DNA of 64,000 nucleotides, from contig BNBH01000034.1 in NCBI GenBank assembly GCA_014655195.1, positions 1 through 64,000 on the forward strand, given 5' to 3'. How positions within the stretch are numbered: the stretch's first letter is position 1; each line of letters opens with the position of its first letter. This document shows positions 45,203 through 53,874 of the stretch, one piece after another. The notes beneath the pieces were generated by a model that saw only the letters and a list, made by a program, of their open reading frames with translations, was not told where the DNA came from and did no database searches. Position numbers and translations under genes: made by a program. This DNA is from Streptomyces cellulosae. GTDB taxonomy: Bacteria > Actinomycetota > Actinomycetes > Streptomycetales > Streptomycetaceae.

Positions 45203-46060
45203 CGGTGCCCTCAGCTGGCCCGCCACCGTCGCGCCGAAGGCCAGGGCCATCCCCGCCAGTTGCAGCGCCGTCAGGCTTTCGTCCAGGAGCGCCCAGCCCA
45301 GTACCGCCGCCGTCAGCGGGGACAGCGGGCCGAGGAGTGTGGCCTGGGTCGCGGTGAGGCGGCCGATGCCGCGGAACCACAGGACGTACGCGAGCGCCGT
45401 GTTGACCAGGGCCAGGTACGCGTAGCCGCCGGCCGCGCCGGCGTCCAGGGCGGGCGGGGCGCCCTCGATCAGGAAGGCGAGCGGGGCGATCAGCAGACCC
45501 CCCGCCGTCAGTTGCCACCCCGTGAGCGCGAGCGGGCCGACCCCCTCGGGCCGGCCCCACTTCTGCGTCAGCACCGTGCCAGCGGCCATCGACGCCGTGG
45601 ACGCGAACGCCGCCGCGACGCCCAGCGCGTCCAGCGCCCCCGCCGCCCTCAGCACCACCATGCTCACGCCGAGCGCGGCGACGGTCCCGGCCAGGACGTC
45701 CCGGAGCGCGGGCCGCCGCCCCAGCAGCAGCGCCGACAGACCCAGCACCAGCAGCGGGCCCACGGAGCCGACGACCGCCGCCAGCCCGCCCGGCAACCGG
45801 TACGCGGCGAGGAACAGGAGGGGGAAGAAGGCGCCGATGTTCAGCGCGCCCAGCACCCCCGCCTTCCACCACCAGGCGCCGCGCGGCAGCACCCGGGCGG
45901 CCGCGAGGAGCAGCAGCCCGGCGGGCAGGGCGCGGACCAGGGCCGTGAACAGGGGGCGTTCCGGCGGCAGAAGCTCGGTGGTGACGACGTACGTGGTGCC
46001 CCAGGAGACGGGGGCGAGGGCGGTGAGCGCGACGACGGCGGCGCGACGGTGCGCGGACAT
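45032..46060 (-). CDS. EamA/DMT-family membrane transporter
   Basis: 342 residues from ATG with AAGGGG upstream (MSAHRRAAVVALTALAPVSWGTTYVV, split here: MSAHRRAAVVAL...). Ten membrane helices in two EamA repeats, with WGTTYVVTTELLP and LVNTALAYVLWFRGIGRLTA typical of metabolite exporters of the DMT superfamily. The last about 57 residues are hydrophilic and antisense to the ATPase gene, so the reading may have been extended by loss of an earlier stop. Divergent from marR across an operator-like palindrome, which suggests MarR control of efflux. Confidence 0.88.
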   Translation of the reverse strand: MSAHRRAAVVALTALAPVSWGTTYVVTTELLPPERPLFTALVRALPAGLLLLAAARVLPRGAWWWKAGVLGALNIGAFFPLLFLAAYRLPGGLAAVVGSVGPLLVLGLSALLLGRRPALRDVLAGTVAALGVSMVVLRAAGALDALGVAAAFASTASMAAGTVLTQKWGRPEGVGPLALTGWQLTAGGLLIAPLAFLIEGAPPALDAGAAGGYAYLALVNTALAYVLWFRGIGRLTATQATLLGPLSPLTAAVLGWALLDESLTALQLAGMALAFGATVAGQLRAPSAGPTRPQLTPDNLAPVALPGQRLPAPHVGTGPHQRQSPSVLPVEVRREGPGRRGR

Positions 46061-46087
46061 GAGCACCCCTTCCAGTGAGCCAGCAGC

Positions 46088-46111
46088 AACTAGCTTAGCT
46101 CTAAGCTAGTT
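46088..46111. promoter_or_regulatory. 24-bp operator-like palindrome between EamA and MarR genes
   Basis: Arms AACTAGCTTAG and CTAAGCTAGTT (11 bp, perfect) flank CT. It sits 28 bp from the EamA start and 54 bp from the MarR start, the usual autoregulatory position for a MarR protein. Confidence 0.75.
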
Positions 46112-46164
46112 ATGTGCGAGCTACTTTCTTGCGGGCAACCCCTTCCGCGCGGATACTCCCCGCT

Positions 46165-46677
46165 ATGAGTGCACGCCCCGAGCCGCGCCGCGCGGACCCC
46201 GTCGACGCGATCATCGAGCAGTGGGCCCGGGTGCGGCCCGACCTGGACACCGCCGGGATGGAGGTCTTCGGGCGCATCTACCGGCTGGCGCGCGCCATGG
46301 GCGACCGGCACGAGCAGGTGTACGCGCCGTTCGGGATCTCCCGGGGCGAGTTCGACGTCCTCGCCACCCTGCGCCGCGCCGGGGAGCCGTACACCCTCTC
46401 CCCCCGGCAGCTCTCGGCCACCCTGATGCTCACCACCGGCGGGATGACGGGCCGGCTCGACAAGCTGGAGCGCGCGGGACTGCTGCGCCGCTCCCCCGAC
46501 CCGCACGACCGGCGCGGGCTCCAGGTCACGCTGACCGAGAAGGGGCTGCGGCTGATCGACGAGGCGGTGGTCGCGGGCGCCGCCGAGCAGTCGCGGGCGC
46601 TGGCCGCCCTGGGCCCCGAGCGGTCGGCACAGCTCGCGGACCTGCTGCGGGATCTGCTGCTCGCCACCGAGCGGTAG
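46165..46677 (+). CDS. MarR-family transcriptional regulator
   Basis: 170 residues from ATG (MSARPEPRRADPVDAII). Winged helix: GISRGEFDVLATLRRAG, SPRQLSATLMLTTGGMTGRL, RRSPDPHDRRGLQVTLTEKG, the last being the conserved wing with the DxRR motif. GATACT lies 7 bp before the ATG, so the message may be leaderless; GTG at 46114 would overlap the palindrome and is unlikely. Probably represses itself and the divergent EamA exporter. Confidence 0.9.
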   Translation: MSARPEPRRADPVDAIIEQWARVRPDLDTAGMEVFGRIYRLARAMGDRHEQVYAPFGISRGEFDVLATLRRAGEPYTLSPRQLSATLMLTTGGMTGRLDKLERAGLLRRSPDPHDRRGLQVTLTEKGLRLIDEAVVAGAAEQSRALAALGPERSAQLADLLRDLLLATER

Positions 46678-46690
46678 ACGTCCACACACG

Positions 46691-46725
46691 CCGAAAGGCG
46701 CCGGCGTGATGCCGGCGCCCTTCGG
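46691..46725. terminator. Terminator between marR and the small membrane protein
   Basis: CCGAA-A-GGCGCCGGC pairs with GCCGGCGCC-C-TTCGG (one mismatch), loop GTGAT. Confidence 0.8.
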
Positions 46726-46766
46726 AAAAGCGCGCGTGCGGACCGCTCGGGCGAGCGGGCCGGGTG

Positions 46767-47042
46767 TCAGGCCTTGGCGTCCGCCTTGGTCCGGACGTTG
46801 GAGCTCGTCGGGTCCTTCTTCTGGTGGGACTTGTCGGCCACCATCACCAGACCGGCGATGACCACGAAGAGCCCGATCGGGAGCAGGACGTAGAGGCCCA
46901 GCGTCTCGATGACGCTCAGGCCCGTGCCGGGGTCGTCGCCGTCGTCGCGGTTGAGCGCGAGCGCGGGGGACGACATGAGCAGCATCATCAGCGTCGTACC
47001 GGCTGCCAGGGCGCCGGCGCGCAGGGCGTTCTTCTTGTCCAC
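46767..47042 (-). CDS. Small exported/membrane protein, 91 residues
   Basis: GTG start (product VDKKNALRAGALAAGTTLMM) with GGGGA upstream. A signal-peptide-like segment ends at SPALALNRDD, then one transmembrane helix (YVLLPIGLFVVIAGLVMVAD), then a Lys-rich cytosolic tail ending TKADAKA. Unknown function; widely seen in streptomycetes as far as I recall. Confidence 0.75.
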   Translation of the reverse strand: MDKKNALRAGALAAGTTLMMLLMSSPALALNRDDGDDPGTGLSVIETLGLYVLLPIGLFVVIAGLVMVADKSHQKKDPTSSNVRTKADAKA

Positions 47043-47122
47043 GGTCCCCAAAGTATCGAACGCGGTCGGGGGCCGCGCGCCCGGGGTGTCCAACGGGCGC
47101 GCGGGCCGGTCAGGAACCGGGC

Positions 47123-47316
47123 GGGGCGGGCCGACCGGAACGCGCCGGGGTGTCGGCGCGCAGCACGTCGGTCAGCCTCCGCAGCCGGGGGGACGCGGCC
47201 AGGTCCTCCAGGGTCACGGGGCGGGCCGACCGGAACGCGCCGGGGCGTCGGCGCGCAGCACGTCGGTCAGCCTCCGCAGCCGGGGGGACGCGGCCAGGTC
47301 CTCCAGGGTCACGGGG
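47123..47316. repeat. 95-bp tandem duplication over the 3' end of malQ
   Basis: 47123-47217 and 47218-47312 are identical except T47151/C47246; identity runs on 4 bases further. The copy nearer the gene supplies the current stop; the outer copy is a leftover of the original 3' end. Confidence 0.95.
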
Positions 47317-49325
47317 TGCCCCTCGGCGTCCGCGACGGGCAGCCGCCAGTTCGGGTACTCGTCCCAGGTGCCGGGCAGGTTCTGCGGGCGCCGGTCCCCG
47401 ACCCCGTCGGGCAGCCACACGCCGACCATGCGGGCGGGGGTGCGCAGCAGATAGCGGTACACCGCCTGGATCCCGGCCTCCTCACGGGAGGCGCTGGAGC
47501 CACCCTCCTCCGTCGCCGGCAGCAGCCCCAGCCCTTCCAGCCGCTCCAGCCACTCCCCCACGTCCGCCGCGGCCTCCGCCCGCTCCTCGGCGAGCGGGCG
47601 GGTGAGCAGGCCCAGCCGGTCGCGCAGCTCCACGTGCTCGCCGGTGAGGCGGGCCGCGGTGGACGGCAGGTCGTGGGTGGTGGCCGTGGCCAGGCAGTCG
47701 GCGCGCCAGCGCTCCGGCGGCAGCGGGCGGCGGTCGCCCTCCCAGTCCCGCTCGAACCACAGCACCGACGTCCCGTACACCCCCCGTTCGCGCAGCGCCT
47801 CGCGCACCCCGGGCTCGACCGTGCCGAGGTCCTCGCCGATCACCAGGGACCCGGCGCGCGACGCCTCCAGGACGAGCACCGCGAGCATGGCCTCGGCGTC
47901 GTAGCGGACGTACGTGCCCTCCGTCGGCGGGAGGCCCTCGGGCACCCACCAGAGGCGGAACAGGCCCATCACATGGTCGATGCGCAGGGCGCCCGCGTAC
48001 CGGAAGAGGCCCCGCAGCAGGTCGCGGAAGGGCGCGTACCCGCTTTCGGCGAGACGGTCGGGGCGCCAGGGCGGCAGCCCCCAGTCCTGGCCGCGCGCGT
48101 TGAAGGCGTCCGGGGGCGCGCCGACGGACATGCCCGGCGCGAAGTGGTCCTGCTGCGCCCAGGCGTCCGCGCCGGTGGGATGCACGCCGACGGCCAGGTC
48201 GTGCACGATCCCCACGCCCATCCCGGCCTCCCGCGCGGCCCGCTGGGCGGCGGTGAGCTGGGCGTCGGTGAGCCAGACGAGCCAGGAGTGGAAGTCGACG
48301 CGGTCCCGCAGCTCCTCGCGGGCGCGGGCGGTCTCCGCCGAGCGCGGGTCGCGCAGCGGGGCGGGCCAGCGGCGCCAGTCGGGGCCGTGCGCCTCGGCGA
48401 GCGCGTACCAGGTGGCGTGGTCCTCCAGGGCCTGCCCCTGCCCGGCGCGGAAGGCGTCCAGGGCGGCGGCGCGGCCGGGGCCGAGCGGGACCGTCCGCAC
48501 CAGTTCGAGGGCCTCGCGCTTGGCCTCCCACACGGCGTCCCGGTCGATCAGCTCGCCCTTGCCGAGCACCGCCTCGCGCAGCCGCGCCGCCCGCTCTAGG
48601 AGGGCGTGCAGCCGCTCGCGGTCCTCGACGTACGCGAACTCGGGCACGGCCTCGACCCGCAGGTGCACGGGGTCGGGGAAGCGACGCGAGGAGGGGCGGT
48701 ACGGGGACGGGTCCGTCGGGGGCCCGGGGACGGCCGCGTGCAGCGGGTTCACCTGCACGAACCCGGCGCCCAGCGCGTGGCCGGCCCATGCGGCCAGCTC
48801 GCCGAGGTCGGCGAGGTCGCCCATGCCCCAGGAGCGGCGGGAGAGCAGGGAGTACAGCTGCACCAGCAGCCCGTACGAGCGGCCCTCGACCGCGGGCAGC
48901 CGGGGCGGCGCGACGATCAGACGGGCGCGGGCGGTGCGCCCGTCGGGGGCGGTGGCGGTGAGCAGGTGCACGCCGGGCGGGAGGTCCTCCGCGGAGGCGC
49001 GCGTGCCGCCGTCCTCGGTGCGGATCTCCAGCCGGGCGTCCTCGGGCAGCGCGGCGAGCGCCTCGGGCGGGCGGGCGCCCCATGCGACGACGGTGGGCGG
49101 CAGCAGCCGCTCGGCGATCTCCTGTTCGCGCACGGCCAGGGCGGCGCGGACGGCCTCGTCGGTGGACGCGTCGACGCCCAGGGCTGCCAGGGCGCGCGTG
49201 ACGGCGGCGGCCGAGGCCGGGACCGTCGTGTCCGGGGAGGGGCGGTAGGAGGTGGCGACACCGTGCAGGGCGGCGAGCCGGGACAGCGCCTCGGAGGGGG
49301 TCCCGTCCGGCCGTGGCGCGGTCAC
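47214..49325 (-). CDS. malQ: 4-alpha-glucanotransferase (amylomaltase)
   Basis: GH77 enzyme, 703 residues from GTG. Nucleophile Asp450 in RIDHVMGLFR, acid/base Glu498 in IGEDLG, and TTHDLPST with the third carboxylate; SLLSRRSWGMGDLADL is the family's N-terminal catalytic block. It transfers glucan chains between maltodextrins. The C-terminus ends ARSGRPAP at a TGA created by the 95-bp duplication; the older end, still readable in the outer copy, was ARSGRPAPPGS. Starts 1 bp after the stop of a 98-residue ORF, likely coupled. Confidence 0.95.
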   Translation of the reverse strand: MTAPRPDGTPSEALSRLAALHGVATSYRPSPDTTVPASAAAVTRALAALGVDASTDEAVRAALAVREQEIAERLLPPTVVAWGARPPEALAALPEDARLEIRTEDGGTRASAEDLPPGVHLLTATAPDGRTARARLIVAPPRLPAVEGRSYGLLVQLYSLLSRRSWGMGDLADLGELAAWAGHALGAGFVQVNPLHAAVPGPPTDPSPYRPSSRRFPDPVHLRVEAVPEFAYVEDRERLHALLERAARLREAVLGKGELIDRDAVWEAKREALELVRTVPLGPGRAAALDAFRAGQGQALEDHATWYALAEAHGPDWRRWPAPLRDPRSAETARAREELRDRVDFHSWLVWLTDAQLTAAQRAAREAGMGVGIVHDLAVGVHPTGADAWAQQDHFAPGMSVGAPPDAFNARGQDWGLPPWRPDRLAESGYAPFRDLLRGLFRYAGALRIDHVMGLFRLWWVPEGLPPTEGTYVRYDAEAMLAVLVLEASRAGSLVIGEDLGTVEPGVREALRERGVYGTSVLWFERDWEGDRRPLPPERWRADCLATATTHDLPSTAARLTGEHVELRDRLGLLTRPLAEERAEAAADVGEWLERLEGLGLLPATEEGGSSASREEAGIQAVYRYLLRTPARMVGVWLPDGVGDRRPQNLPGTWDEYPNWRLPVADAEGHPVTLEDLAASPRLRRLTDVLRADAPARSGRPAP

Positions 49326-49326
49326 G

Positions 49327-49623
49327 CTAGGGCTCCGGGGAGTACTGGGCCGGGAAGGAGTCGAGGCCCGCGGAGCCCGAGGGGTCGGAGAAGGCGTCGG
49401 ACTCGCTGGTCAGCGGGGTGGCGTCGGCGAGCGGCGGTTCGCTGGTGAGGGGTTCGGCGTCGGGCAGCGGGGGTTCGCTGGTCAGGGGCGCCTCGGCGCC
49501 GGTGCCCTCGGCGCTGAGGAAGCAGTCGTGCGGGTCGCAGGCGGAGTGCTCCACCTCGGGCGCGGAGTGCTCCGCCACGGGTTTGGACAGGACCGGGGGA
49601 AAGACGTATGCCGCTGCGGTCAC
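49327..49623 (-). CDS. 98-residue protein with Pro/Glu/Thr/Ser repeats, coupled to malQ
   Basis: GTG at 49623 has GAGGAGG 6-7 bp upstream (product VTAAAYVFPPVLSKPVAEHS); a longer start at 49659 is less likely. Two cysteines in SACDPHDCF. The middle holds three copies of a 12-residue unit: PLTSEPPLPDAE, PLTSEPPLADAT, PLTSESDAFSD. Ends SFPAQYSPEP. I do not recognise it. The strong ribosome site and 1-bp spacing to malQ argue that it is translated. Confidence 0.55.
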   Translation of the reverse strand: MTAAAYVFPPVLSKPVAEHSAPEVEHSACDPHDCFLSAEGTGAEAPLTSEPPLPDAEPLTSEPPLADATPLTSESDAFSDPSGSAGLDSFPAQYSPEP

Positions 49624-49890
49624 CAAGTGCCTCCTCGTCGTGCCGGGCGTGCGGGTCATCTCGCAGCCCTACCCAGTGGACGCGAGCGCAGACGCACAAA
49701 GTCGTCCAACGTGAACCTGGTCACATTCTCTTCCTTCACTCTCACCCCCCAGGGGGACAAATGCGCCACAACACCCCCTCTGATTGACACGTTCACTCCA
49801 GGAGTGGTGGGCTCGGGGGCGTCTCGGTAACGGAATGGACACGGCCGCCGGTCGTAGGCCGGCCGGTCCCGGGGGATCAGGAGGGGCCTC

Positions 49891-52770
49891 GTGCAGCTGT
49901 GGCGTGGCAGAACGGCGTCCGCGCGGAGGACCGCACTCGCACTCGCCGTGCTCGCCGGATCCCTGGGCCTCGCCCCCGCCGCGACGGCCGCGCCCGCGCC
50001 CGATCCGGCCCGGTCGCCCGCCGCCGACCCGGCCGGGAAGGCCACCGCGGACGTCCCCAGCATCTGGCCGCGCCCGCACTCCCTGCGCGCGAACGGCGCC
50101 CCGGTCCGGGTGACCGAGGAGGTCGCCCTGGTCGCGGAGCGGGGTGCGGACCCGTACGCCGTGGAGGCGCTGAAGGACGTCCTGCGGGAGGCCGGCGCGC
50201 TCCGGTTCACCGACCCCGGCGCACCGGTGCCCGAAGGGGCGCTCGTGGTGCGCGCGGGCAGCGAACGCGCCCCCGCCGACCCCCGTCACGCCCTCCCGGC
50301 GGGCGGCTACGCCCTCACCTCCGGCGACGGCTCGGTGACCCTGACCGGCGCGGACGGCGAGGGCCTCTTCCACGCCGTGCAGACCCTGCGCCGCCTGGTC
50401 CGCGCGGACGGCACGATCGCCGCCGCCGTCGTACGGGACTGGCCCGCCACCGCCGTACGCGGCATCACCGAGGGCTTCTACGGCACCCCCTGGACGCACC
50501 GGCAGCGGCTCGGCCAGCTCGACTTCATGGGCCGCGCCAAGCTGAACCGCTACCTCTACGCGCCCGGCGACGACCTGTACCGGCAGGCCCGCTGGCGCGA
50601 GCCCTACCCGGCCGAGCTGCGCGCGGAGTTCCGCGAGCTGGCCGAGCGGGCCGCACGCAACCACGTCACCCTCGGCTGGGCCGTCGCGCCCGGCCAGGCG
50701 ATGTGCCTCTCCTCCGACGACGACCTGCGGGCGCTGACCCGCAAGCTGGACGCGATGTGGGCGCTGGGCTTCCGCGCCTTCCAGGTGCAGTTCCAGGACG
50801 TCAGCTACAGCGAGTGGCACTGCGGGGCGGACGCCGAGCGGTTCGGCTCCGGCCCTGAGGCGGCCGCCCGCGCCCAGGCCCGCGTGGCCAACGCGGTCGC
50901 CCGGCATCTGAGGCAGCGGCACGCGGGCGCCCCGGCGCTGTCCCTGATGCCCACCGAGTACTACGAGGACGGCTCGACCGCGTACCGGCGGGCGCTCGCG
51001 CGGGAGCTGGACGACGGCGTCGAGGTGGCGTGGACCGGCGTCGGCGTGGTGCCCCGCACCATCACGGGCCGTCAGCTGGCGGAGGCGCGCGAGGTGTTCG
51101 CCCACCCGCTGGTGACGATGGACAACTACCCGGTCAACGACTACGCGCCCGGGCGGCTGTTCCTCGGCCCCTACCAGGGCCGGGAGCCCGCCGTGGCCGC
51201 CGGTTCCGCCGCGCTGCTCGCCAACGCGATGGAACAGCCCGAGGCGTCCCGCATCCCCCTCTTCACGGCCGCCGACTTCGCCTGGAACCCGCGCGAGTAC
51301 CGCCCCCAGGAGTCCTGGCGGGCCGCGATCGCCGACCTGGCCGACGGTGACAGGCGGCGCGAGAAGGCGCTGACCGCACTCGCCCGCAACACCGCCTCCT
51401 CGGTGCTCGGCGGCACGGACGCGGCCTATCTGCGGCCGCTGATCGAGGAGTTCTGGCGCACCCGGCCCGGCGCGCGCGGCGAGGGCGACTCGGCGGCGGC
51501 CGGGAGGCTGCGCGCCGCCTTCACCGACCTGCGCGAGCTGCCCGGCCGGCTGTCCGGCACCTCCCTCTCCGACGAGGTCACCCCCTGGACCGGGCACCTC
51601 GCCCGCTACGGCGAGGCGGGCACGGCGGCGCTGGACATGCTGCGCGCCCAGCAGACCGGGGACGCGGGGGACGCCTGGGCCGCCCACCGTCGGCTGGAGG
51701 CGCTGCGCACGGAGCTGACGTCGGCGGGGGTGACGGTCGCCGAGGGCGTGCTCGACCCGTTCCTGAACCGGGCACGCACGGCGTACGAGAGCTGGGCGGG
51801 CATCGCGCAGGCCCCCGACGGGAGCGAGGGCGGCTCACTGCGGCTGGAGCGGGCCCGGGTGCTGGACACCGTGACGGTGCTGACCGAGCCGGGCACCACG
51901 GGGTCCGTGGAGGTGCGGACGGAGACCGGGGCGTGGCGGAGGATCGGTGCGCTGGACGCGGCGGGCGCCACCGAACTGCGCGCCGGCGAGCGGCCGGTGG
52001 ACGCGGTCCGGGTCGTGGACGCGGACCCGGGGGCGGTGCGGCACGTGGTGCCGTGGTTCGCCGATGTGCCGGACGCCGTGGTGGAGCTGCCCGGCGACCG
52101 CGCCGCCGCCGACATCGGCCGCACCCGCACGGTGACGGTCACCCTGGGCTCGGCCCGCCCCGAGGACGTACGGGACCGGCTGACCGTGGACGCGCCGGAG
52201 GGCGTCGAGGTGCGGGTGCCGAAGGAGCCGCTGTCCGTGCCGCGCGGGACGCCGGTGCGGGTGCCGGTCGAGGTGACCGTGAGGTCGGGCACGCCGACCC
52301 GCTCCTACGACGTCCGCCTCGGCTTCGGCGGCGCGGCCCGCACGCTGACCGTGGACGCGGTGCCGCCCGTCGCCGGCACCGACGTGGCCCGTACCGGCCG
52401 CGCGGAGTCCTCGGCGGACGAGACGCCCGACTTCCCGGCGTCGGCGGCCAACGACGGGGACGCGCAGACGCGTTGGTCGTCGCCGGCCGAGGACGACGCG
52501 TGGTGGCAGGTGGAGCTGGACCGCCCGGTACGGCTGGGCAAGGTCGACCTGCACTGGCAGGACGCGCACGCCTCGGCGTACCGCGTGGAGGTCTCCGAGG
52601 ACGGCCGCGCCTGGCGCACGGCTGCGGAGGTCCGTGACAGCCGCGGCGGCCACGAGACGGTCCGCATGGACGAGCCGGACGTCCGCCACATCCGCGTCCA
52701 GGGCGAACAGCGGGCCACGCGGTACGGGTACTCGCTGTGGTCGGTGGAGGCGTACGCGGTCGCGGACTGA
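49891..52770 (+). CDS. Secreted GH84-type beta-N-acetylglucosaminidase with C-terminal F5/8 (CBM32) domain
   Basis: 959 residues from GTG with AGGAGG upstream. Signal peptide to about residue 37 (LGLAPAATAAPAP). GH20b-like N-domain (WPRPHSLRANG to FHAVQTLRRLV), then the hyaluronidase-like GH84 barrel starting VRGITEGFYGTPWTH, then a galactose-binding-like domain (SAANDGDAQTRWSSPAEDDAW). The barrel segment that should hold the catalytic Asp pair reads FQVQFQDVSYSEWHC, giving Gln302-Asp303. Removes GlcNAc from extracellular glycans or chitin-derived sugars. Ends at a strong hairpin. Confidence 0.88.
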   Translation: MQLWRGRTASARRTALALAVLAGSLGLAPAATAAPAPDPARSPAADPAGKATADVPSIWPRPHSLRANGAPVRVTEEVALVAERGADPYAVEALKDVLREAGALRFTDPGAPVPEGALVVRAGSERAPADPRHALPAGGYALTSGDGSVTLTGADGEGLFHAVQTLRRLVRADGTIAAAVVRDWPATAVRGITEGFYGTPWTHRQRLGQLDFMGRAKLNRYLYAPGDDLYRQARWREPYPAELRAEFRELAERAARNHVTLGWAVAPGQAMCLSSDDDLRALTRKLDAMWALGFRAFQVQFQDVSYSEWHCGADAERFGSGPEAAARAQARVANAVARHLRQRHAGAPALSLMPTEYYEDGSTAYRRALARELDDGVEVAWTGVGVVPRTITGRQLAEAREVFAHPLVTMDNYPVNDYAPGRLFLGPYQGREPAVAAGSAALLANAMEQPEASRIPLFTAADFAWNPREYRPQESWRAAIADLADGDRRREKALTALARNTASSVLGGTDAAYLRPLIEEFWRTRPGARGEGDSAAAGRLRAAFTDLRELPGRLSGTSLSDEVTPWTGHLARYGEAGTAALDMLRAQQTGDAGDAWAAHRRLEALRTELTSAGVTVAEGVLDPFLNRARTAYESWAGIAQAPDGSEGGSLRLERARVLDTVTVLTEPGTTGSVEVRTETGAWRRIGALDAAGATELRAGERPVDAVRVVDADPGAVRHVVPWFADVPDAVVELPGDRAAADIGRTRTVTVTLGSARPEDVRDRLTVDAPEGVEVRVPKEPLSVPRGTPVRVPVEVTVRSGTPTRSYDVRLGFGGAARTLTVDAVPPVAGTDVARTGRAESSADETPDFPASAANDGDAQTRWSSPAEDDAWWQVELDRPVRLGKVDLHWQDAHASAYRVEVSEDGRAWRTAAEVRDSRGGHETVRMDEPDVRHIRVQGEQRATRYGYSLWSVEAYAVAD

Positions 52771-52778
52771 GCGCGCGG

Positions 52779-52804
52779 GAGCCGGGGCACGTGCGCCCCG
52801 GCTC
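52779..52804 (+). terminator. Terminator after the GH84 gene
   Basis: GAGCCGGGGC/GCCCCGGCTC 10-bp stem, 6-nt loop, followed by GTTTCT. Confidence 0.85.
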
Positions 52805-52860
52805 GTTTCTCCCCCGGCCTGCCTGGCCGGGCAGCGGCGGCCGGCCTGCTCGCCGCGCTG

Positions 52861-53337
52861 GTGGTGGCCCGGATGGACGGGCACACCTCGGCGTGGACCT
52901 GGGCGGGGGTCGCGGCCGTCACGCTGGGGATGCCCGTGCCGGGCGCGCCGACCGCCGTGCTCGTCCTGCGCCGGGTGGAGGCCTCACCGCTCGGCACGGT
53001 CCGCCGGGTGCGGGCGGGCACGCGGCCGAAGGTGATGGCGTTCGGGCTGGTCGCGCTGTTCCTGGTCGTGCTGTTCCTGGTCGTGCTGTTCCTGTCGTAC
53101 GTGAGCCTGGACTCGGGGCGCGGCGGCTTCTCCACGGCGCCCGCGCTGATCGTGTGGGCCCTCGCCCTGACCGGGGCGGGTGCCGTGTGGCTGGTGGGCG
53201 CGGCGGCCCGGCTGACCGGCCGGCTGCTGGCCGCCCGCACGGGGAGCCCGGCGCGACCGGCTGCCCGCGCCGCCGCCGGCCGACCGCCGGGCGGGGATCC
53301 GGCGCCCCGGCGTGACCCCCTACCGCCTGGCCTCCCC
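52861..53337 (+). pseudogene. Remnant or poorly defined membrane protein gene
   Basis: The frame reads as a membrane protein: WAGVAAVTLGMPVPGAPTAV, VMAFGLVALFLVVLFLVVLF and ALIVWALALTGAGAVWLVGA are three hydrophobic helices, the second built on a 15-bp DNA repeat (GTGCTGTTCCTGGTC). There is no ribosome site, the frame is open back to the GH84 stop, and no stop comes before the HNH gene is crossed in antisense (next stop 53926). It looks like a gene that has lost both ends. No function assigned. Confidence 0.4.
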
Positions 53338-53874
53338 TCAGGCCGAGATCCCGTCGATCCGCGCCAGCGCGTCGTCCGCCCCGTACGGCTGGAGGTACGG
53401 CAGCCAGCGCGGATCGCGGTGGCCCGTGCCGATGATGCGCCAGGCCAGGCCCGTCGGCGGGGCGGGCTTGTGGCGCAGGCGCCAGCCCAGTTCGAAGAGG
53501 TGACGGTCGGCCTTCACGTGGTTGCAGCGGCGGCAGGACGCCACCACGTTGTCCCAGACGTGCTTGCCCCCGCGGCTGCGCGGGATGACATGGTCGACGC
53601 TGGTGGCGACGCCACCGCAGTACATGCACCGGCCCCCGTCACGGGCGAACAGCGCCCTGCGGGTGAGTGGCACGGGCCCCCGGTAGGGAACCCGCACGAA
53701 ACGCTTGAGCCGGACCACGCTGGGTGCGGGGACGGTGACGGTCGCGCTGTGCAGATAGGCGCCGGTCTCCTCGAGGCAGACTGCCTTGTTCTCGAGGACG
53801 AGCACGAGCGCGCGGCGGAGCGGTACGACGCCGAGCGGCTCGTACGACGCGTTGAGGACCAGGACATGCGGCAC
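53338..53874 (-). CDS. HNH endonuclease
   Basis: 178 residues from GTG with AAGGAGG upstream. N-terminal MPHVLVLNASYEPLGVVPLRR, then the HNH/zinc motif CMYCGG, TSVDHVIPRSRGGKHVWDNV, CRRCNHVKAD. This is the common actinobacterial IscA/RloA-unlike, stand-alone HNH family; DNA cleavage is expected but biological role is unknown. Not associated with an intron or phage here. Confidence 0.9.
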   Translation of the reverse strand: MPHVLVLNASYEPLGVVPLRRALVLVLENKAVCLEETGAYLHSATVTVPAPSVVRLKRFVRVPYRGPVPLTRRALFARDGGRCMYCGGVATSVDHVIPRSRGGKHVWDNVVASCRRCNHVKADRHLFELGWRLRHKPAPPTGLAWRIIGTGHRDPRWLPYLQPYGADDALARIDGISA

